Below, in pieces: positions 43,205-53,467 of a stretch of 58,587 bases of DNA. The stretch lies in NCBI GenBank assembly GCA_001045525.1, contig LDWW01000023.1, forward strand, positions 1 to 58,587, given 5' to 3'. A program made the position numbers and the translations under genes. The DNA is from Chitinispirillum alkaliphilum (lineage in GTDB: Bacteria; Fibrobacterota; Chitinivibrionia; Chitinivibrionales; Chitinispirillaceae). How positions within the stretch are numbered: the stretch's first letter is position 1; every line of letters starts with the position of its first letter. The notes beneath the pieces are model-generated. The model did no database searches and was not told where the DNA came from. It was given only the letters and a program-made list of their open reading frames with translations.

Positions 43205-44503
43205 TCAGATTGATCTTTTATCGATAACTCGCTTTGCCTTACCTTCGCTTCTCTCTATGGTTTTGGGTTCAACCAGTTTAACTGAGACGGAAATACCAAG
43301 AGCACTTTCAGCACTGTGTCTGATTTTGTTTCTCAGATTTTCAAGTTCCTTTATTTCATCTGAGAAGAACTGTTCCTCAACTTCAACCATAAGAGTGAGC
43401 TTGTCAAGATTGTTTTCCCGCTCAACAATGAGCATGTAATGGGGAAGGGTCTCACTCATCTCAAGGAGAACTGTTTCGACCTGTGAGGGAAAGATGTTCA
43501 CCCCTCTGATAATCAGCATGTCATCACTGCGGCCAAGGCACTTCTCCATCCTCACCAGGGTTCTTCCACACGCACATTTATCATAGATCAGACGAGTCAG
43601 ATCACGGGTGCGATACCTGATAAGCGGCAGACCCTCCTTGGTTACGGTGGTGAATACAAGCTCACCCTTCTCTCCCTTTTCAACAGGTTCCAGTGTTTCC
43701 GGATTAATTATCTCGGGAATGAAGTGGTCCTCATTTATGTGGAGACCGCACTTGTGTACACACTCACTTGCCACACCCGGACCTATGATTTCGCTCAGAC
43801 CATAGATGTCAATGGCCAGTATGCCAAGGTTGTTCTCTATTGTGTTACGCATGCTTTCGGACCATGGCTCTGCACCAAATATGCCAACCCTCAGTTTAAG
43901 ATCCTCTTTTTTCAAACCATGCTCTTCGATTGCCTCTGCAAGGTAGAGCGCATAGGAGGGCGTACATGCAATTACGGTACTTCCGAAATCCTGAAGAAGC
44001 TGGAGTTGTCTTTTAGTGTTACCCCCTGAAACCGGGATCACAACTGCACCAAGCTTTTCACTTCCGTAATGAACTCCAAGTCCCCCTGTAAAAAGGCCAT
44101 AGCCATACGCTATCTGAATAAAATCATCACGGGTAATTTCAGCACATGAAAGTGTGCGGGCCACAACCTCAGACCAGGTCGCAAGGTCTTTTCTTGTATA
44201 CCCCACAACTGTAGGTTTGCCGGTTGTTCCTGAGGAAGCGTGAATTCGGACAATTTCGCTCAATGGTACAGAGAATAGTCCATAGGGGTAGGTATCACGG
44301 AGATCGTTTTTGGTTGTAAAGGGCAGTTTGTGAAGATCGTTAACAGAGGTGATATCCTCGGGGCCGATATGCATCTGCTGCATTTTTTGACGGTAGAAGG
44401 GAACGTTGTGATACACCCTGGTTACCATGTCCCTTAATTTCTCAGACTGAAAGCGCTCCATGGTCTTACGGTCTGCGCATTCCATAGTTTCATTCCAGAT
44501 CAT
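43205..44503 (-). CDS. paaK: Phenylacetate--CoA ligase
   Basis: 432 residues. Activates phenylacetate (or a related aryl acid) to its CoA ester through an acyl-AMP. The AMP-binding loop is [39 protein letters not shown] and [20 protein letters not shown] match PaaK. An adjacent ACT-domain gene and a divergent TetR regulator (44823) go with this family. Indolepyruvate- or aryl-acid-linked versions exist, so the exact acid is open. Confidence 0.93.
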   Translation of the reverse strand: MIWNETMECADRKTMERFQSEKLRDMVTRVYHNVPFYRQKMQQMHIGPEDITSVNDLHKLPFTTKNDLRDTYPYGLFSVPLSEIVRIHASSGTTGKPTVVGYTRKDLATWSEVVARTLSCAEITRDDFIQIAYGYGLFTGGLGVHYGSEKLGAVVIPVSGGNTKRQLQLLQDFGSTVIACTPSYALYLAEAIEEHGLKKEDLKLRVGIFGAEPWSESMRNTIENNLGILAIDIYGLSEIIGPGVASECVHKCGLHINEDHFIPEIINPETLEPVEKGEKGELVFTTVTKEGLPLIRYRTRDLTRLIYDKCACGRTLVRMEKCLGRSDDMLIIRGVNIFPSQVETVLLEMSETLPHYMLIVERENNLDKLTLMVEVEEQFFSDEIKELENLRNKIRHSAESALGISVSVKLVEPKTIERSEGKAKRVIDKRSI

Positions 44504-44779
44504 CAGTAATACCTTTCTTTAATACTATAGTGAACAGCCTTCTTTGAATGCTGAAAATTGTCTGTAATATGCAGGATGTTTATCGCTTAAGTCCTGTTTT
44601 TAAAAAATAGAAAAAGCTCACCTATTATAATAGTATATAGTCTGAATGGAAGAAAAATATATCGGGGAACCAGGGGGCGTCTGCCTGTTAAGCCAATTTA
44701 CTCCGATTTTTTTTTAAAAATAGCAATGAAAATTCCGCCTTCTAAAGTTCAGAAATTATATTGGAAATTTGTTGTCCTC

Positions 44780-44797
44780 ACCGACCGAGGAGTCGGT
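44780..44797. promoter_or_regulatory. Inverted repeat, TetR-operator candidate
   Basis: ACCGAC-N6-GTCGGT: a perfect 6-bp inverted repeat 26 nt before the GTG start of the TetR gene and 277 nt from the paaK start. Its position and shape suit TetR self-regulation. If so, the TTG at 44769 cannot be the translation start. Confidence 0.5.
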
Positions 44798-44822
44798 TTT
44801 CCAAGTGAATAAAGAGTTTTCG

Positions 44823-45452
44823 GTGAAACAAACGTTCAACAATCTTCCAGAGCAGAAAAGACAGCGGGTCATCCAAAGCAGTATCGCAGAGTTTGGTGAA
44901 CATGGTTATGAGCATGGATCCACTGACAGAATTGTAAAGAGAGCCGGTATATCAAAAGGGGGACTTTATGAATATATCGAGAGCAAAAAGGATCTCTTTC
45001 TCTTCTCGGTTGACTATACCTATACCCGTCTGTATGAATTTATAGGTGATCATATCTCCTCAAAACAGATAGTGCTTCCATCAGATATACTTGAAAGGTT
45101 CAGGCTGATCGCCTCGATTGCCATAGAGTTTTATATCCAACATCCGGAAATGATATCCTTTATTGTAAAGTGCAATCACCTTAAAGACACGGTGCTGATG
45201 TCAGAGGTTCAGAAGATATTTCTGGACAAATTTGATGAGCTTTTTTCCGGTGCAGAGAGCGCCCCCCTTGCATTTCCACTTAAAGAGGTTATTGAGCTTC
45301 TCAGGTGGCTGCTTGTGAAAACCAGAAACGACTTTGTAGCCAGATTGGCAGTTAACTCTGATACCGAAGGGGTCAGAAGGGAATACATGAATGAGTGGAA
45401 CCTGTATCTTTCCATGCTCAGCAGAGGGATATACAAAGAGAAAAAACTATAA
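44823..45452 (+). CDS. TetR family regulator
   Basis: 209 residues from GTG 44823, with AAAGAG 6 nt upstream; GTG 44805 or TTG 44769 would add residues but overlap the inverted repeat. The N-terminal HTH is typical: RVIQSSIAEFGEHGYEHGST, then RIVKRAGISKGGLYEYIESKKDLF. The C-terminal ~140 residues are the ligand-binding helical domain. The probable target is the divergent paaK operon and/or the downstream symporter genes. Confidence 0.88.
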   Translation: MKQTFNNLPEQKRQRVIQSSIAEFGEHGYEHGSTDRIVKRAGISKGGLYEYIESKKDLFLFSVDYTYTRLYEFIGDHISSKQIVLPSDILERFRLIASIAIEFYIQHPEMISFIVKCNHLKDTVLMSEVQKIFLDKFDELFSGAESAPLAFPLKEVIELLRWLLVKTRNDFVARLAVNSDTEGVRREYMNEWNLYLSMLSRGIYKEKKL

Positions 45453-45466
45453 GGGAGAGATTCACT

Positions 45467-45664
45467 ATGTTTCTTGGACTTGAAGGAGCCGGGGTGATGG
45501 CAGCTTATCTGTTATCCATTTGTGCGGCATTGGCTTGTGTTATATATGGAATTCTCAACTGGAATCAGCCTAAGGATGAAAATGAAACCAGGGAGATTGA
45601 AGAAGAGATTGAATGGGAACAGCATGATCCGGAAGTTATGGAGGAATGGGGGAGCAGGAGATGA
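45467..45664 (+). CDS. Small membrane protein, symporter accessory subunit candidate
   Basis: 65 residues from ATG 45467 (AAGGGAG upstream). One hydrophobic span (~10-32, MAAYLLSICAALACVIYGIL) followed by an acidic tail (ENETREIEEEIEWEQHDPEVMEE). The stop overlaps the symporter start (ATGA). Small one-TM partners with this arrangement precede sodium:solute symporters in other genomes. Confidence 0.7.
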   Translation: MFLGLEGAGVMAAYLLSICAALACVIYGILNWNQPKDENETREIEEEIEWEQHDPEVMEEWGSRR

Positions 45665-47265
45665 ATTTAATACTTTTGGGATTTATTGTTTTTATTTTTC
45701 TGCTGATCAATGGATTTTTAGCATTTCTTGGGTTTCGTGGTACCCGTAATGCCTCAGATTACCTCCTTGCAGGCCGTAAAGCACATCCGGTCATAATGGC
45801 AATCTCCTATGGGGCTACTTTTATCAGCACCGCAGCAATTGTGGGGTTTGGAGGGGCTGCCGCAGTATATGGAATGGGTGTGCTGTGGTTGACATTTCTA
45901 ACCATATTCGTGGGTGTTTTCATCGCCTTTGCCTTGTTTGGGAAAAGAACAAGGAAAATCAGCCACAATCTTGACGCGCATACATTTCCTGAGTTTATAG
46001 GGAAACGGTTTAACTCCCGGTTTCTGCAAACTGCTTCAGGGCTTTTGGTTTTTGTCGCGATGCCGCTTTATGCCGGTTCGGTCATCATCGGGGGCACTCA
46101 GTTTATCGCACAGACTCTTGAGATAAATTATGAAATAGCACTTCTGTTTTTCGTATCGGTTGTTTCTGTTTACGTTGTGATGGGCGGGCTTAAAGGGGTA
46201 ATGTATGCGGATGCCTTTCAGGGAACACTGATGTTTGCAGGGATGGTTTTTCTCTTAATTTACACATACACAATGCTGGGTGGTGTGGTTGATGCGCACT
46301 CTTCGCTTACGGCTCTTAAGGGTGAAGCTGTAGAGTTATTTGGCCATCTGGGACACAGGGGATGGACCGCTATGCCTGAAGCTGGTTCCGTTTTTTGGTG
46401 GCAGCTGGTCAGCACAATTGTTCTGGGTGTGGGAATAGGGGTTTTGGCTCAACCGCAGCTTGTGGTCAGGTTTATGACAGTTAAAAGCAACAGAGAACTT
46501 AACAGAGCGGTGCTTATAGGGGGAGTTTTCATCATAATGATGACAGGGGTGGCTTTCATTGTGGGAGCTCTGAGTAATGTTTATTTCTCAAGGGAAATGG
46601 GGTTGAGTTCATTTTTAGCAGTTGAGAAGAACACCGACAACATTATTCCTCTTTTTATCAATATGGCAATGCCTTCCTGGTTTACGGCAATATTTTTTGT
46701 CACATTGCTTGGAGCCGCTATCAGCACTCTTTCATCTCAGTTTCACACCATGGGAAGTGCCTTTGGGAGAGATTTTCTTGAACAGGGGCTTGGGGTAAAA
46801 ACAAGAAGCTCCATTCTAACCACAAAACTTTCCATGTGCTTTACAATACTTGTGAGTGCTTCTCTTGCCTATGTTCTTCCACATTTTTTTGAACAGGGAT
46901 CAGCGATAATTGCTATAGGGACGGCCATTTTTTTTGGACTTTGTGCTGCGACTTTTCTTCCGCTCTATTTTGGATCACTCTACACCAGACGCATAACCAA
47001 GGCAGGTGCAATAGCCTGTTTTGTAAGCGGGTTATCTGTAAGTTCTTTCTGGCTGATATTTGTTCAGACAAGAGCTTCGGAGCCACTTGGGATCTGCAGG
47101 GCCATATTCGGGGTGGACAGTTTGGCATCGAGTCCATGGCTTCAGAATGTTGATCCGGTGGTTGCAGCTCTGCCGGTATCGATACTGTGTACAATAGTAT
47201 TTAGCCTTTTCTCAAAGCCTCCCGAAGAGATTTATCTTGATGAAGTGTTCAGGGGTGTGAGATAG
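45661..47265 (+). CDS. Sodium:solute symporter (SSS family)
   Basis: 534 residues from ATG 45661, overlapping the small membrane gene by 4 nt, GGGGGAG upstream. About 13 membrane spans; FRGTRNASDYLLAGRKAHP and SYGATFISTAAIVGFGGAAAVYGMG (first spans) and GLKGVMYADAFQGTLMFAGM match the SSS family, close to acetate/pantothenate-type permeases. With paaK, the ACT protein and TetR it probably imports an organic or aromatic acid for CoA activation. A strong terminator follows at 47283. Confidence 0.9.
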   Translation: MNLILLGFIVFIFLLINGFLAFLGFRGTRNASDYLLAGRKAHPVIMAISYGATFISTAAIVGFGGAAAVYGMGVLWLTFLTIFVGVFIAFALFGKRTRKISHNLDAHTFPEFIGKRFNSRFLQTASGLLVFVAMPLYAGSVIIGGTQFIAQTLEINYEIALLFFVSVVSVYVVMGGLKGVMYADAFQGTLMFAGMVFLLIYTYTMLGGVVDAHSSLTALKGEAVELFGHLGHRGWTAMPEAGSVFWWQLVSTIVLGVGIGVLAQPQLVVRFMTVKSNRELNRAVLIGGVFIIMMTGVAFIVGALSNVYFSREMGLSSFLAVEKNTDNIIPLFINMAMPSWFTAIFFVTLLGAAISTLSSQFHTMGSAFGRDFLEQGLGVKTRSSILTTKLSMCFTILVSASLAYVLPHFFEQGSAIIAIGTAIFFGLCAATFLPLYFGSLYTRRITKAGAIACFVSGLSVSSFWLIFVQTRASEPLGICRAIFGVDSLASSPWLQNVDPVVAALPVSILCTIVFSLFSKPPEEIYLDEVFRGVR

Positions 47266-47282
47266 CAGGATTTGGTTTAAAT

Positions 47283-47320
47283 AGAAGTGAAAGAGAGGGG
47301 CTCCCCACTCTTTCGCTTCT
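47283..47320. terminator. Long-stem bidirectional terminator
   Basis: AGAAGTGAAAGAG (47283-47295) pairs with CTCTTTCGCTTCT (47308-47320), 13 bp with one G-T, and an inner GGGG/CCCC. It separates the convergent symporter and lipoprotein genes. Confidence 0.75.
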
Positions 47321-47352
47321 TAGACTTTTGAGTGCCGCTGATTAATTCAATG

Positions 47353-47892
47353 TCAATTTGAGTTTCCATCAAAGCGAAAACTTTCGATTACAGGGTTTAG
47401 TTCTATATCGTAGAATGTAACCGTTCCGCCTTCGTAGGGTAAGCTGAAATCTTCCCCGGTCCAGTTATAGAGCAGAAACTGTATGTTGCTTGTCAGTTGA
47501 TTTGTGTAGTTCTGTATTGCTTGCCGGTAATGTTCATCTTCTGCATCAAGTTCTGCCCAGATTCCGTTTGAGTAGTGCCATGCCTTTTGAAGCTCACCGT
47601 TATAAATAAAGATCTCATCGACATTTTGATCCTCGAGGTACTCGACCCTGAGCTTAAGCTGTTCAAGGTTTATGTCTCCGTATGTGTCTGTGTAGATATC
47701 GTTGGCTTCAACTGAACGTGTGAAATTTTCCTGAACAGGGTGATCGAGATTGAGGAGAAATCTTACACTGGTGACTTCTGTGTAGGTGTCCTGATTTCTT
47801 AGTCCGCCGGTAATACTATCTGAGCAGCCTGTTAGAAAAATAAAAAGAAAGGCAGTGGTACTGATCAGTTGCATTTTGGTTTTTGTTTTCAT
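47353..47892 (-). CDS. Lipoprotein of unknown function
   Basis: 179 residues, signal peptide with lipobox FLTGCSD (Cys ~23). The mature part has charged and aromatic content (YNGELQKAWHYSNGIWAELDAEDEHY) and no recognised domain. Alone on the minus strand. Confidence 0.7.
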   Translation of the reverse strand: MKTKTKMQLISTTAFLFIFLTGCSDSITGGLRNQDTYTEVTSVRFLLNLDHPVQENFTRSVEANDIYTDTYGDINLEQLKLRVEYLEDQNVDEIFIYNGELQKAWHYSNGIWAELDAEDEHYRQAIQNYTNQLTSNIQFLLYNWTGEDFSLPYEGGTVTFYDIELNPVIESFRFDGNSN

Positions 47893-48415
47893 GGCTTGTT
47901 TGTCCTTTTGTAAATGTTGAGAAATAAAAAATGAGACCTGTAAATTTTTGGCGACAATACATTTCTATACCGTTACAAAACGCAAAATCTGAACCAAGAG
48001 AGTATAAGTGTGAGCGGGGGGCTTCCTTTTTTATCACTTGTATTTTTTCTTTGGAGAAATCCTGAGCGTTACAGTTCTTCATAGGAGGTTGTTAACAATA
48101 CTGTATAAGCTTACATTGGGACTGATGTTTTTTCCGGAATTGCGAAAGGCAAGGGGAGAACAGTCGTTGAAGGGCTGTGTTCCTAATATTGGAAAGTTAA
48201 GGAGAGTTGGAGGTTGACTTGTATGCAATCTAATGATCAGGCAGAACTAAAAAACAGTTTGTAAATTGAGTCTGCAGTTTAAAAGAGAGTGTGAGTGGGA
48301 GAGTATTTCCCGGACGGCATGGTTTCTGCTTTTTGTTAAATGGCAGGAGAGAGTTTATGGGTTAGGGGAATTTAACGGTATAAGGCAGGGGTTATTATCC
48401 CGGGGGAGGTTTAAA

Positions 48416-48976
48416 ATGGCTTGTCTGAAGAAAAAAGGTTTTTTCTTGATGGCGTCATTGTTCTCTGTTGTTTTGATGGGGTGTGGGGGCAGATACCGCA
48501 TGCAGGATTACAGAAGTCACATACCAAACGAGATGCAAAGTCGCATAGAAACCATGTGGGAAGATGCGATCTGGTCAGTTGGTACTGCTACAGGTCCCGA
48601 TGAACATATCACCATCTCCAGAGCAACTGCAAATGCAAGGGCAGAGCTTGCCCGGCAGTTCAGAATCAATGTCGATGTACTGGAGAAAGCCTATGATGAA
48701 TCGGTAAATGAGGACCATGTAGGTGAGTATATTGAGGTAAAGGCGATTTTTGCCACCCTTGAGGTGTCCGGATCAAAACGGGATATGACACTTATAAGAG
48801 AAACAGATGGGGGATATTCCGCAAAGGTACTTCTTGTGCTTTCAGCCGAACAGTTTAAAAGTGTATTGGATAACAAGCTAAATGCATATACCTCTTTCAG
48901 ATCCCAGAGCGCCTACAGAGAACTTGAAGAGCGTGCGGAGAGAGAGAGAAGACGTCTTGAAGAACTTAACAGATAA
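48416..48976 (+). CDS. LPP20-like lipoprotein
   Basis: 186 residues from ATG 48416, with GGGGGAGG 6 nt upstream; an upstream frame (48266) adds 50 residues without a signal. Lipobox VVLMGCGG (Cys ~23). The mature protein resembles the LPP20 family (RIETMWEDAIWSVGTATGPDEHITISRATANARAELARQ, in pieces: AIWSVGTA, SRATANARAELARQ), and ends in a Glu/Arg-rich coiled coil. The region 47893-48415 upstream (523 nt) holds nothing I can identify except a 13-residue frame at 48223. Confidence 0.75.
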   Translation: MACLKKKGFFLMASLFSVVLMGCGGRYRMQDYRSHIPNEMQSRIETMWEDAIWSVGTATGPDEHITISRATANARAELARQFRINVDVLEKAYDESVNEDHVGEYIEVKAIFATLEVSGSKRDMTLIRETDGGYSAKVLLVLSAEQFKSVLDNKLNAYTSFRSQSAYRELEERAERERRRLEELNR

Positions 48977-49023
48977 ATGTCTTCATCCACTGATCTTAGG
49001 TTTTAAGGAAGAATGGTTACAGT

Positions 49024-49377
49024 ATGAAACACGATCTGGATCTGATCCATGCAATACTTGAGCATGCACAAAACCAAACCCGCCCCTCAAGTACTCAAAA
49101 TATAGGGGTGCTCAGGGAAAAGGACAGCAGAACTGCCGATGATCATATATCTCTGCTTCTGGAGAAAAAACTGATCAATGCCTCCAAAGAGATAGACTGC
49201 ACCGGAACTCGGGTAATTCATGGTATAACCGAAGAGGGATCTGAATTTCTTAGAGCCATAAAAAGCGACTCCGTGAGGAAAAAAGTGAAAGATGCGGAAA
49301 AAGAGATGGGTGAGAAGATGACCTTTGAGGTGGTGTACGGAATTGCAAAAGACTTTTTATCCGGATTATTACTATAA
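49024..49377 (+). CDS. DUF2513 protein
   Basis: 117 residues. MKHDLDLIHAILEHAQ is the typical DUF2513 start, followed by a winged-helix-like region (DDHISLLLEKKLINASKEI, TGTRVIHGITEEGSEFLRAI). Such proteins are often phage-linked or DNA-associated, but no phage gene is nearby. Function unknown. It lies 47 nt after the lipoprotein gene. Confidence 0.8.
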   Translation: MKHDLDLIHAILEHAQNQTRPSSTQNIGVLREKDSRTADDHISLLLEKKLINASKEIDCTGTRVIHGITEEGSEFLRAIKSDSVRKKVKDAEKEMGEKMTFEVVYGIAKDFLSGLLL

Positions 49378-49558
49378 GATTTACCCGTTCATTTCCTCCC
49401 TGCTGTATCGGGTTTGTCTCCAAAGACTTACATAAAGAGCTGCACTCAGAAACTCTTCACAAATGTGGTGTTTAGCACTTGTTATACCCAATCATTTTTG
49501 TGTTTCAGTTCATAATTCATTATTTTTCAGTAATCTTTAGCCTGGAGTATTTATAACG

Positions 49559-50734
49559 ATGTCCATTTATTTAAAAGTGCTGCATATCGAGGATGATGAA
49601 TCGGATGCGCTGTTACTGACAAGATTTCTGGAAAAGAATGGTTTTGATATTGAGTATACCCGTATCGACACAAAAGTACAGGTTGAAAAGGTCCTTGCCC
49701 AAAAGGAGTGGGATCTCATTATTTCCGATTTCATGCTGCCGGGAATGAATGGGCTCGATGTTTTCAAAATTGTAAAAGAGAGCGGGGTAGATATCCCGTT
49801 TATAATTGTTTCCGGGCAAATAGGGGAAGAAACTGCGGTTGAGGCGATGCGGGCAGGTGTGAAGGATTTTATCAATAAAGATAATATGGCCAGGCTGATA
49901 CCTGCAATTAAGCGTGAAATGAAGGAGTATGAGAATCGCAAACGGCATAAAAAGATCGAATCTCTTCTGAAGAAAACCAAGGATGAGTTTGAGCGGCACC
50001 GTCGTCAGGAACAGGAGATGAAACTTCTTGGACAGTTGGTTTCAGGTGTTGCTCATGAGGTGAGAAATCCTTTGAATGCTATCACCGCTCTGCTTGAGGC
50101 TCTGTTCCAGGATGATATTGCAGATCCTGAGAACATAAGTATGTATAAGAAATATATCAATGCGCAGGTAGACAGGCTCAATCACCTGATGAAGGATCTT
50201 CTGGAACTTGGAAATCCCAATAACTCATCGGAATTCATTGAACTTGACCTTGTTGCACTTTGTGGATCGACTGTTGAATTCTGGAACAACTCTCTTACCG
50301 CTGACAGTAAGGCTGTGTCATTTAAAAATGAGACCGGAAAAGAGGACCTCAAGATCCTCGGTGATTATACACGGTTACAGCAGGTTTTGGTTAATTTATT
50401 TCAAAACGCCAGTCATCACTCTCCGCAAAACAGTCTGATACAACTTGTCTTATCCGTGTGGGAAGGCAAGATAAATATCAGGGTCGTTGATAAGGGAAGT
50501 GGTATATCTGAAGAGATGGTTGACAGGGTGTTCGAACCTTTTTTTACCACAAGAAAATCCGGAACAGGGCTTGGTCTTGGGATAGCACGCAGCATTCTGG
50601 CTGCTCACAGTGGAACGATAAAACTGGAAAACAACAAAGCGGGCGAGGGGGGCTGCACGGCCACAATCACTATTCCTGATCCAGAGCAAAAAAACCTCTC
50701 GGAAGTGGCTTCTGGCTGCATATGTAATGGCTAA
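49559..50734 (+). CDS. Response-regulator/histidine-kinase hybrid
   Basis: 391 residues. An N-terminal receiver domain (IEDDES, D57 in ISDFMLPGMNGLD, IIVSGQIGEETAVEAMRAGVKDF) is joined to a kinase: H166 in GVAHEVRNPLNA, N box LQQVLVNLFQNASHHS, G1 VVDKGSGIS, F box FEPFFTTRK, G2 GTGLGLGIARS. The receiver-first order means that it is probably the second step of a phosphorelay rather than a sensor. No membrane span. Convergent with the REC-PAS kinase. Confidence 0.9.
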   Translation: MSIYLKVLHIEDDESDALLLTRFLEKNGFDIEYTRIDTKVQVEKVLAQKEWDLIISDFMLPGMNGLDVFKIVKESGVDIPFIIVSGQIGEETAVEAMRAGVKDFINKDNMARLIPAIKREMKEYENRKRHKKIESLLKKTKDEFERHRRQEQEMKLLGQLVSGVAHEVRNPLNAITALLEALFQDDIADPENISMYKKYINAQVDRLNHLMKDLLELGNPNNSSEFIELDLVALCGSTVEFWNNSLTADSKAVSFKNETGKEDLKILGDYTRLQQVLVNLFQNASHHSPQNSLIQLVLSVWEGKINIRVVDKGSGISEEMVDRVFEPFFTTRKSGTGLGLGIARSILAAHSGTIKLENNKAGEGGCTATITIPDPEQKNLSEVASGCICNG

Positions 50735-50752
50735 ATTGTGAACATGCTTCAG

Positions 50753-52396
50753 CTACAAATTTACTGTAAAATAGAAGGTGGCTCCTTTACCCTGTTCTCC
50801 TGTAGCCCAGATTTTTCCGTTATGTCTTCGTATTGCCCTTTTGACAATTGCCAGGCCTACGCCTGTTCCCGGAAAATCGCTTCCTGAATGCAACCTTTGA
50901 AACGGAGCGAATAAGTGCTCGTAGTCAGACATACTAAACCCAGCCCCGTTATCAGAGATAAAATAGACCGTTTTTCGGTTTTCCCTCTTTTTACCAAATT
51001 CAATAACAGGATTTTCACTGTTACCGGTATACTTCCATGCATTGCTCAGCAGATTTGAAATCGCAAGTCGAAGAAGTGAAAGATCTCCCTTTGTCTTCAA
51101 ATTTTCTTCAATCCTCACACTGACTTTTCTCTCTGGCTGACTTTGCTGCAGTTCATATATTATTGAATGAGCCATATCGGTAAGGTCAATTTCCTGAAAT
51201 TCCAGCTCCTGACGGCTGATTCTGGAGAGACTTAGCATATCGTTAATGATATTATTCATCTTGTTTGTAGAATCGACAATCCGATCGAGGTAGTCTTTGC
51301 CTGGTTGGTCAAGATTGTCTGCATAGTCTTCAAGAAGGATTTCACTGAATCCTGCAATAACTCTTAACGGTGATCTCAAGTCGTGGCTAACTGAATAACT
51401 GAAGGATTTAAGTTCGTCATTGGCAACGGAGAGTTCTTCTGCGTGTTTTTTGAGTCGTGTTTCCATTTCTTTGCGCTCTGTAATGTTAAGTCCTATGATG
51501 GCATGTCTTCCATCAGGAATTTCCACATTGGCCCAACTGGTTTCAATCTGTGTGCCATCTTTACGCGTGAGCTTAATATCCTTGAACTGATCAGTAGGGG
51601 TGTTGACAATTTCTTCTGCCAAAATTTTGTGCTCGGGATCAGGGTATAGACAACTCAGCAGATCGACCCCTTTAATTTCCTCATTTTTCCATCCGGTAAT
51701 ATGTTCAAAATATCGATTGACATCAAAGCTCGATTTGTCTTTGCTATAAATAAGGAGCATGATCGGAATCGAGTCAAATATCGTTTTGAGCAGTGCGCTC
51801 TGGCGGGTGAGCTTGTTGTTGAGCTCCTGCAGTTCCCATTTTGTTTTGGTCAACTCCCTGTTTGTTCTGTCCAGCTCCTGATTTTTTTGCATCGCATTTT
51901 CAAATGTTGACAGGAGAAGGTTAATTGTCTGCATTCTCCCCGCAGCAATAGAGTAGGTTTTCCCGCCATAGGTGATTTCAATTTCGGGAGTTTCCTCTTC
52001 CTGATCAATTGTCTCCCCTTTGAGGACGTTTTCTACTTTGGAGAGAAGATATGAATCGCTGTAGGGTTTGGTGATAAAGAAATCCGCTCCGCAGGTAAGA
52101 CCATTTATAACATCCTGCGGTTCAGTAAGCGCAGTGAGAAGAATAACTGGGATGGTTTTCAGGCCTGGTTCGGCCTTAATTCTCTGGCATAGTTCATATC
52201 CATTCATTTCGGGCATCATTATATCACTTAGGATAATATCGGGTGGATTGTTTTTTGCAATATTTAAGGCTCTTTTCCCGTTTTCTGCAGCCAAAACGTT
52301 ATATCCACTGCTTTGAAGAACCGCTTTGAGCCGTTCTCTTTGAGTTGCGCTGTCTTCTGCTATGAGAATAAACATTTCCTTTTCATATGAGTTCAT
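50753..52396 (-). CDS. REC-PAS-histidine kinase
   Basis: 547 residues. Receiver domain 1-130 (D58 in IILSDIMMPEMNG, VILLTALTEPQDVINGLTCGADFFITKPY), a linker coil, a PAS domain (~220-320: IFDSIPIMLLIYSKDK, RKDGTQIETSWANVEIPDGRHAIIGLNITERKE), then a phytochrome-type kinase (SYSVSHDLRSPLRVIAGFSEIL; RLAISNLLSNAWKYT; FSMSDYEHLFAPFQRLH; GTGVGLAIVKRAI). The start ATG 52396 overlaps cheB by 14 nt, so it is the last gene of the chemotaxis operon. Confidence 0.92.
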   Translation of the reverse strand: MNSYEKEMFILIAEDSATQRERLKAVLQSSGYNVLAAENGKRALNIAKNNPPDIILSDIMMPEMNGYELCQRIKAEPGLKTIPVILLTALTEPQDVINGLTCGADFFITKPYSDSYLLSKVENVLKGETIDQEEETPEIEITYGGKTYSIAAGRMQTINLLLSTFENAMQKNQELDRTNRELTKTKWELQELNNKLTRQSALLKTIFDSIPIMLLIYSKDKSSFDVNRYFEHITGWKNEEIKGVDLLSCLYPDPEHKILAEEIVNTPTDQFKDIKLTRKDGTQIETSWANVEIPDGRHAIIGLNITERKEMETRLKKHAEELSVANDELKSFSYSVSHDLRSPLRVIAGFSEILLEDYADNLDQPGKDYLDRIVDSTNKMNNIINDMLSLSRISRQELEFQEIDLTDMAHSIIYELQQSQPERKVSVRIEENLKTKGDLSLLRLAISNLLSNAWKYTGNSENPVIEFGKKRENRKTVYFISDNGAGFSMSDYEHLFAPFQRLHSGSDFPGTGVGLAIVKRAIRRHNGKIWATGEQGKGATFYFTVNL

Positions 52397-53453
52397 CTTT
52401 ATTCCCTTTTTCGATTCTTTTTAAGATCTGATGGGTGAATGCGGGCAGTTTTTGTGCAATCTGGGCAGGGTCGAATATGTATCTGACAGCATTGTATTCG
52501 ATTGCGGCTCCGGGCATTCCGTACACAATGGAAGAATCTCTGTCCTGAGCGATTGTTATACCTCCATACTCTCTGATTTGCTTCATCTCTTTTGCTCCGT
52601 CTTTTCCCATTCCCGTTAAAAGGACTGCAATGAGAGCGCTTTTGTATACTCTGCATGAGGAGCGGAACAGATATGAAACGGAGGGTCTTATGTTGTTTTC
52701 CGGCGGATCATCTCTAAGTACTATCCGCTCTTCAAAATCTACACCCATCTGGCAGTTATCAGGAGCAATATACACCCGCCCCGGTATTATCTTTTCGCCG
52801 TGAGATGCTAAGAGTACTTTTTTGTTGGTGGTCCTTTCAAGCCACACTTGTAAACCGTTGACAAAGCCCTCTGTTATATGCTGAACTACCAGTATAGCAG
52901 AGGGGAAATTGGCAGGGAGATTCGACAAAATGGCTTGAAGCACAGGAGGTCCCCCGGTAGATGCCCCTATTACCACAAGGGGAGATTTTGGTTGAATTTC
53001 CGACTCAATCTCAAAGTCTCTTTGTGATTTCTTCCTCCTTCTTGTCACCACTTTCACTTCAGACATGAGTCTAACAGTTTCTTTCAGTTTACTTTCTTCA
53101 ATGGTCCTTTTTTCAGGGTCTGAATCTTCCGGTTTTGAAATTAGAGCTACTGCTCCGGCCTGCAGAGCATTAAAGGTGTTTACTGTTTGTGAGTTGGTTT
53201 CCTTGTAACTCATGATAACTATCGGCAGCGGAGAAGTTTCCATGATTACTCTGATAACCTCGAAACCATCCTCACTGTGAGGTAAGGCCAAATCCATCAG
53301 CAGAAGGTCGGGTTTAAGGGAGCGGGCCAGTTCAATTGTATCAGAACTGTTATTGACGATATTCAGAACCGAAAATTTCTCATCTTCACTTAACAGATCG
53401 CGGATGTAGCGAGCTGTTTGAGGAGATTTATCGGCGATGAGAACTTTTATCAT
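52383..53453 (-). CDS. cheB: Protein-glutamate methylesterase CheB
   Basis: Removes methyl groups from (or deamidates) chemoreceptors. 356 residues: receiver domain with D54 (LLLMDLALPH), linker, and catalytic domain with S165 (GASTGG), H192 (VVQHITEGF) and D285 (GMGKDGAKEM), all intact. Downstream of cheA by 14 nt and overlapping the REC-PAS kinase gene. Confidence 0.96.
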   Translation of the reverse strand: MIKVLIADKSPQTARYIRDLLSEDEKFSVLNIVNNSSDTIELARSLKPDLLLMDLALPHSEDGFEVIRVIMETSPLPIVIMSYKETNSQTVNTFNALQAGAVALISKPEDSDPEKRTIEESKLKETVRLMSEVKVVTRRRKKSQRDFEIESEIQPKSPLVVIGASTGGPPVLQAILSNLPANFPSAILVVQHITEGFVNGLQVWLERTTNKKVLLASHGEKIIPGRVYIAPDNCQMGVDFEERIVLRDDPPENNIRPSVSYLFRSSCRVYKSALIAVLLTGMGKDGAKEMKQIREYGGITIAQDRDSSIVYGMPGAAIEYNAVRYIFDPAQIAQKLPAFTHQILKRIEKGNKDELI

Positions 53454-53467
53454 AAAGCACCTTTATT

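Noticed and set aside
48223-48264. 13-residue open frame in front of the LPP20-like gene
   Set aside because: Too short, its spacing to the ribosome site is poor, and there is no link to an attenuator hairpin.
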